This document shows positions 6,201 to 7,867 of a stretch of DNA of 7,867 nucleotides, piece by piece. The stretch is from Anaerolineae bacterium. GTDB taxonomy: Bacteria; Chloroflexota; Anaerolineae; B4-G1. Both the position numbers and the translations under genes were made by a program. Location of the stretch: positions 1 to 7,867 of the forward strand of contig JALWUZ010000129.1 in assembly GCA_027079895.1 (NCBI GenBank), given 5' to 3'. The notes below the pieces were generated by a model. It was not told the origin of the DNA. It made no database searches and saw nothing but the letters and a program-made list of their open reading frames with translations. The stretch's first letter is position 1, and every line of letters begins with the position of its first letter.

Positions 6201-7867
6201 CAGCGGCTGGGGTAAGCCGTTGCAGACCAACGTCGCATCGCCGTCCATCAACGCCGATTTCGTCGCCATCCCGGCCCACGTCCCCGTCGGCCACGTAGTC
6301 GAGTTCTTCGACCTCACCACCAGCGACGGCGGGCCGATCGTGAAGTGGAGTTGGGACTTCGGCGACGGGAGCGTCGGCAGCGGCTCCTACGTGACCCACG
6401 CTTACACCACGGACGGGTTCTACACCGTCACCTTGACCGTCACCGACAGTTGCGGCTATTTAGGGAAGCGAGTCTACACCAACGCGGTGGAGGTAGTCCT
6501 GTACACGCCGGTGTTCGAGATCAACAAGTACGCCACCGGGCCGTACACGGCGGGGGTGCCGTTCACGTACACCATCGTCGTCACCAACAGCGGCAACCTG
6601 ACCGGCACGAACGTAGTCATCACCGACGCGGTGCCGTGGGGCGGCTACTACGTCTCTGGCGGGACACTGATGCCGTCCGGCTGGGTCAGTTGGACGGTGC
6701 CGGAGATCCCGACCGGGACGCGGGCGGAGGTCTCCTGGGTGGTGAGCACCTGCCAGACCTCGTTGAGCAACGAGTGGTACCGGGTCATCACCAGCGCGGA
6801 GGGAGCCGACACCGGTTGGGGGCTGGTGGTGGATACTTACCTGAACTCGCCGACCATCCTGCCGGGCTTCACTTTCGCCCCCTCTCAGGTGGCAGTGTAC
6901 GGGACGGTCGTCTTCACCGACCAGAGCACCACCGACGGCAAGCCGATTGTGGACTGGGAGTGGCAGTTCGGCGACGGGGATGTGGACTACGGGCCGGTGG
7001 TGACGCACTCCTACACGGCGGCGGGCAACTACACCGTCACGCTGACCGTCGTTGACGGGTGCGGCTACACGGCGACCGTGTCCGCCCCGGTGGAGGTACA
7101 CGCGCCGGTGTTGAGCATCTCCAAGACGGCGACGGGGACGCTGGTCGCCGGTGTGCCGTTGACCTACATCCTGACCATCTCCAACGGCGACTCCATCGCC
7201 GAGGCGACGGGCGTCGTCGTCACCGACAAAGTGCCGTTCGGGGCGACCTACATCACCGGCGGCATGGAATCCGGCGGCATCGTCACCTGGGACGGTCTGA
7301 CGATCGCTGCGCCGGGCACGGCCCAGGTGAGTTTCGTCGTCACCACCTGCCAGACCGCGCTCTTCAACGAGGAGTACTGGGTCGTGGGCAGCGACCAGGG
7401 AGTGGGTAGCAACTGGGGGGCGGCACTGAACACCACCTTGAGCACGCCGAACTTCTCGCCGGCCTTCACTTTCGCCCCCTCTCCGGTGGCGGTGTACGAG
7501 CCGGTCGTCTTCACCGACCAGAGCACCACCAACGGCCGGCCGATTGTGGACTGGGAGTGGCAGTTCGGCGACGGCATAGTGGGCTCCGGGCCGGTGGTGA
7601 CGCACTCTTACATGGCGGCGGGCAGTTACACCGTCACGCTGACCGTCGTTGACGGGTGCGGCTACACGGCGACGGCGTCCGCTCCGGTGGAGGTACACGC
7701 GCCGGTGTTGAGCATCTCCAAGACGGTGGCGGTGACGCCGGTGGCCGGTGCGCCGTTCACCTACATCCTGACCATCTCCAACAGCGACTCCATCGCCGCG
7801 GCGACGGACGCCACCATCACCGACGCGCTGCCGAGTGGCACTCACTACGTCGCCGGCGGCGACGTAG
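292..7867 (+). CDS. Giant exported beta-helix / DUF11 / PKD surface protein, 3'-truncated by the window
   Basis: One frame is open from the ATG at 292 to the last base (2,525 codons plus one base) with no stop, so the C-terminus and any cell-wall or membrane anchor are unseen. Residues 1-35 look like a Sec signal peptide: basic K4/R7/R13, a hydrophobic stretch from F14 through V32, and a likely cut after VTA or TAA (residue 34 or 35). A Pro/Ser-rich linker follows to about residue 83. Then come beta-helix 1 (~84-1192, with Gly-rich loops), beta-helix 2 (~1198-1746), and alternating DUF11 and PKD domains from ~1747 to the end. PKD cores are visible as WDFGDG (residue 2021) and WQFGDG (2224, 2423). 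Known members of such families are extracellular structural or adhesive proteins; a stalk-and-fibre or adhesin role is inferred. No catalytic motif was recognised, though some parallel beta-helices are polysaccharide lyases. Start choice rests on the strong ribosome binding site and the signal peptide. Confidence 0.93.
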   Translation, partial: MSSKTARYTNIHRFLGYIATLSMLLTMWAPVVTAAPTPERRLSPTATDTLPSWWSSPSPRALPAQQESPPPAPHRLSGGATISGTLTSNDIWGPGTITVTGDIFINPSVTIVITPNTTVQISYTDGLYTGIVTQMVEFIVSGTLEVNGPVTFTSISIPPHPGDWYGIRVVDGGSLMMDGATVEYAIIGVELADNGPVNIADSTIRYMRDYFGLAGMSAGIAGGVYYSPTLHGCPASTIAISHTAIYSITGYNEFFGDGDGGGAYGIYLTSDITPCQTVAFTTTIHSNEIYSLTGGYGGFGTSLDGGNGGPAVGLSIQRGQQGHGADLIVLNKIHGLQGGRGGDAAWYAWGGGVGGGAFGMDLDEAYSPLLLADNLVYNLVGGTGGMNAAGVSGGGAGGDACGVQCQRPLTDSSLIADNAVFTVTGGSGGQVAQNPVTSTWNSGRAGDGGSAYGFHFIDVGIWTSLEHLSVRNIVGGDGMDGCDGLDSPISPTVSAHGGCSAGFGGEAVGILSEDSPVVYRDPVVSVIYGGMGGLGGGGGDLLTSSLVSTLTAGSGGYGGHGGDAVGIRIRPTWVGAFTYTTWVLTPTVADVYGGAGGSGGPGGTAFPEMSGGIAQPGDGGTGGNGGNAWGIQAWATIEVSNADVHDISGGSGASGGDGGLSLSNENWGDGGPGGDGGWAVGIGIEPPPGVGNVDHSSVDPSSITNVFGGWGGDGGRGGDTDDNPNPQGIVFGGDGGDGGWGGHAWGVLDENGALFRAEEVTACTVHGGWGGRGGDGGDAWGANTTMGTAGYGNGGDGGHGGEAYGLQITGTHAYTPTVLSTLACDVLGGPGGDGGNGGLASDEDDIYGGDGGDGGRGGRAGGIWNYDFRGGLLYHNEVVNVQSGDGGHGGHGGGAFADPGVAANDLVGGNGGRGGPAGDAWGVYNNGINGSTVGRSLVHDITAGNGITGGNGGGINYLTTPGGTYRGGNGGNGGNGGTAYGVDSNGWMKNNLSYRVNGGDGGGGGNGGVDSSPSLPHHGGGGNGGDGGIGIAFALTHLTPFMNNTGVKTSAGLEGQRGMGLPPGSNGWPGDSWGAYVVSGTFSPLPVVGFYNNILFSHTVGVWRAPVFSPPPLVMDYNFISATFPIVPFILNPHDVLYVAPGFADFDGDDYHLRDCSSPAAEAGTAVPVGEDGEGDERPWGYFDVGWDEYLPTGTLGITRVNGVIFTDTVWNGTYLLTGDVIVPPSVTLSIEPGTTVYVNAADRRNLGVDQDRIELIVGGELRSGATGGITVTFTTTGCYPAPGQWYGIRFAPGSKGYLDPTIIEYGTHGVVISTTNPITIADSIIRLNRHAPASGNAWGAGVAIFTGTHLITNTQIYSNSLQSQSGFDAEGAGVYLRGGSTRFINDRFHGNFVLSGQDGYGGGMELWGSSAADSPQIIDCLIYRNVVTATDYAYGGGIDLDEINALISNTLVSANVITASNWDGYGGGISISSFWSVPNVVINDSRVTHNAVYADNDTACGGGVAFSIWSTTTAMIQGSTLAWNRAEGDTAWGGGIGVAKRASADRFDGNLIVGNLAQGHSGGAGGGGIFLSGVATATNNLLYHNVISDVTSGVLGGGGFYISSPSYVLNNTVVGNAAYLSSTSRGGGGICMWDGVVSNTIVVSNSTDSIGGGIFYRGGSLDYNDVWNNSPDNYTGTVGGANSFSLDPLFIAQGDLVNYYHLQQGSPCIDHGTSSAGLPDHDYDDQPRPLGFSWAWDIGFDEVEPLLYGKFPTDRYAYLGEKLVYTITVVNADPIAPASIIINDVLPAEVDYDSHSSNITPTYSSYYSTSRAVWWNGVISPGETLFLNITATVKKGLTDGLQFTNTAAITVAQRVKYDTNVATTTVHAPVLTITKIVTVTPVAGGPLTYTLIVTNTGHGGATDIVITDALPSGAHYVSGGTLMPSGWVSLTHYLAAAGNGEARVSFAVTTCKEITNELYRVITSVQAIDSGWGKPLQTNVASPSINADFVAIPAHVPVGHVVEFFDLTTSDGGPIVKWSWDFGDGSVGSGSYVTHAYTTDGFYTVTLTVTDSCGYLGKRVYTNAVEVVLYTPVFEINKYATGPYTAGVPFTYTIVVTNSGNLTGTNVVITDAVPWGGYYVSGGTLMPSGWVSWTVPEIPTGTRAEVSWVVSTCQTSLSNEWYRVITSAEGADTGWGLVVDTYLNSPTILPGFTFAPSQVAVYGTVVFTDQSTTDGKPIVDWEWQFGDGDVDYGPVVTHSYTAAGNYTVTLTVVDGCGYTATVSAPVEVHAPVLSISKTATGTLVAGVPLTYILTISNGDSIAEATGVVVTDKVPFGATYITGGMESGGIVTWDGLTIAAPGTAQVSFVVTTCQTALFNEEYWVVGSDQGVGSNWGAALNTTLSTPNFSPAFTFAPSPVAVYEPVVFTDQSTTNGRPIVDWEWQFGDGIVGSGPVVTHSYMAAGSYTVTLTVVDGCGYTATASAPVEVHAPVLSISKTVAVTPVAGAPFTYILTISNSDSIAAATDATITDALPSGTHYVAGGDV
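541..3867 (+). other. Domain: parallel beta-helix 1 with N- and C-terminal caps
   Basis: Residues ~84-1192 of the giant protein. The N-terminal module has short beta-rich turns (GDIFINPSVTIVITPNTTVQI, then VSGTLEVNGPVTF) leading to DWYGIRV at 778-798, a signature seen at the beginning of many right-handed beta-helix surface proteins. The middle is the glycine-rich coil array described separately. The C-terminal cap runs about 3697-3867: it contains GFADFDGDDYHLRDCSSPA, then ERPWG and FDVGWDEY, matching the usual closing pattern of these helices (D-Y-H-L, S-P-A/C, R-P, D-I-G-x-D-E). Presence of both caps indicates a complete folding unit. The fold call is from pattern recognition, not a profile search. 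Confidence 0.75.
1057..3519 (+). repeat. Glycine-rich (PGRS-like) coil array, at least 15 units
   Basis: Within beta-helix 1 the protein alternates between strand-forming segments and Gly-Gly-X strings such as GGDGGDGGWGGHAWGV. The end of each string is marked by A-x-G-hydrophobic (AYGI, AVGL, AFGM, ACGV, AWGV and so on). The Ala codons lie at 1078, 1222, 1360, 1489, 1642, 1810, 1981, 2173, 2326, 2521, 2626, 2698, 2869, 3049 and 3226. Spacing is mostly 43-65 residues, with two short steps (35 and 24). A second mark, hydrophobic-x-(D/N)-(I/V)-x-GG (for example VHDISGG, CDVLGG, VYNLVGG), starts each string. The X residues are mostly D, N, H, R, W, P. At DNA level the core is GGCGGCGAC or GGCGGCAAC in short tandem runs (for example 2833-2850). 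The resemblance to mycobacterial PGRS is compositional; no PE domain is present. Confidence 0.85.
3883..5529 (+). other. Domain: parallel beta-helix 2, GGG-type coils with caps
   Basis: Residues ~1198-1746. The N-terminal module (VWNGTYLLTGDVIVPPSVTL, then IEPGTTVYV and QWYGIRF at 4144-4164) is a clear paralogue of the one opening beta-helix 1. The body has ten units marked by GGG- or GAG-hydrophobic (GVYL, GMEL, GIDL, GISI, GVAF, GIGV, GIFL, GFYI, GICM, GIFY). The hydrophobic codons are at 4414, 4504, 4606, 4699, 4804, 4900, 4999, 5092, 5182 and 5254, a regular 30-35 residue spacing apart from the last (24). N-x-V-x-x-N strand motifs (SNTLVSANVI, LNNTVVGNA, VSNTIVVSN) lie between. The closing cap, 5341-5529, has LDPLFI, YYHLQQGSPCIDHGT, QPRPLG and DIGFDEVEP, typical of the end of chlamydial-Pmp-like or choice-of-anchor-type helices. 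Such domains are generally extracellular. Confidence 0.82.
5530..5901 (+). other. Domain: DUF11-like domain 1
   Basis: Residues ~1747-1870. It has the standard DUF11 progression: YLGEKLVYTITVVNADP, then IIINDVLPAEVDYDS, a WWNGVISPGETLFLNI strand pair, and a final NTAAIT-VAQ strand. DUF11 domains are immunoglobulin-like beta sandwiches found in tandem in bacterial and archaeal surface proteins, usually acting as spacers. This copy differs from the later ones: it lacks the T-C-x-x Cys and the N-E-x-Y-R-V-I-T segment, and is followed directly by another DUF11 instead of a PKD domain. It looks like the oldest or most diverged member of the series. Confidence 0.78.
6868..7128 (+). repeat. Near-identical direct repeat, copy A (PKD 2 to start of DUF11)
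   Basis: This 261-base segment aligns without gaps to 7465-7725, offset 597. By hand count about 20 bases differ (roughly 92% identity), with identical runs of about 45 bases at TACACCGTCACGCTGACC onward and across the PKD/DUF11 junction. The identity extends across a domain boundary, so the duplicated unit is the DUF11-PKD pair, not the single domain. Confidence 0.9.
7465..7725 (+). repeat. Near-identical direct repeat, copy B (PKD 3 to start of DUF11)
   Basis: Second copy of the segment at 6868-7128. Most differences fall near the GDG turn after the WQFGDG core (7570-7584) and at the ends of strands; the V-T-L-T-V-V-D-G-C-G-Y segment is unchanged at the DNA level. The low divergence beside more diverged DUF11 halves suggests recent duplication or ongoing gene conversion. 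Confidence 0.9.

Larger units (their letters stand above)
5905..7867 (+). repeat. Tandem DUF11-PKD stalk, three full units and a partial fourth
   Basis: DUF11 copies begin at 5905, 6514, 7111 and 7708 (the last cut by the window). PKD copies begin at 6250, 6862 and 7459. Each pair is about 200 residues (starts 609, 597 and 597 bases apart). DUF11 copies share Y-T/I-L-hydrophobic-V/I-T/S-N, V/I-T-D-x-hydrophobic-P-x-G and Y-V/I-x-GG. PKD copies share the P-I-V-x-W-x-W-(D/Q)-F-G-D-G core, V-T-H-(A/S)-Y and Y-T-V-T-L-T-V-x-D-x-C-G-Y. PKD domains are immunoglobulin-like folds common in surface proteins, generally taken as protein- or carbohydrate-contacting spacers. Alternation of two different Ig-like folds is expected to give an extended rod. 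The series is still running at the right edge, so more copies may follow. Confidence 0.88.

Noticed and set aside
5008..6399. Long open frame on the minus strand (463 codons)
   Set aside because: It spans the end of beta-helix 2 and the first DUF11/PKD domains in antisense, has low-complexity composition and no family resemblance. The plus-strand frame shows clear domains over the same bases.
6460..7845. Long open frame on the minus strand (461 codons)
   Set aside because: It lies opposite the DUF11-PKD repeats, its product is rich in R, H, D, G and V with no recognisable domain, and it has an internal repeat that mirrors the plus-strand units. It is a by-product of GC-rich codons in the real gene.

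Overview
The window holds the 3' end of one housekeeping gene and the first ~2,525 codons of one giant surface-protein gene that runs off the right edge. Both read on the + strand. The DNA is GC-rich with strong third-position GC. A GC-rich bacterium carrying a very large exported protein built from parallel beta-helices, DUF11 and PKD domains would fit Chloroflexota (Anaerolineae and relatives), where such proteins are common. That assignment is an inference from architecture only and is not secure.

Layout: 1-159 is the C-terminus of RsmA/KsgA, the 16S rRNA dimethyladenosine transferase. 160-291 is a 132-base, locally AT-richer intergenic region with a weak candidate promoter, a perfect 6-bp inverted repeat and a near-consensus Shine-Dalgarno sequence. 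From the ATG at 292 a single frame stays open to base 7867 with no stop codon.

The giant protein reads, in order: a signal peptide (residues 1-35); a Pro/Ser-rich linker (36 to ~83); a first parallel beta-helix (~84-1192) in which at least 15 successive coils carry Gly-Gly-X loops resembling mycobacterial PGRS sequence; a second, ordinary GGG-type beta-helix (~1198-1746) with the same N-terminal and C-terminal cap modules as the first; and then alternating immunoglobulin-like domains, DUF11-DUF11-PKD-DUF11-PKD-DUF11-PKD-DUF11 (the last cut by the window). The last DUF11-PKD units are recent tandem duplicates with a 597-base period.

The whole is best read as an exported fibrous stalk or adhesin-like surface protein. 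RsmA has no obvious functional tie to it. The points most worth pursuing are the beta-helix with glycine-rich loops inserted at one fixed position of each coil, the internal duplication of a complete cap-helix-cap module, and the recent expansion of the DUF11-PKD stalk.
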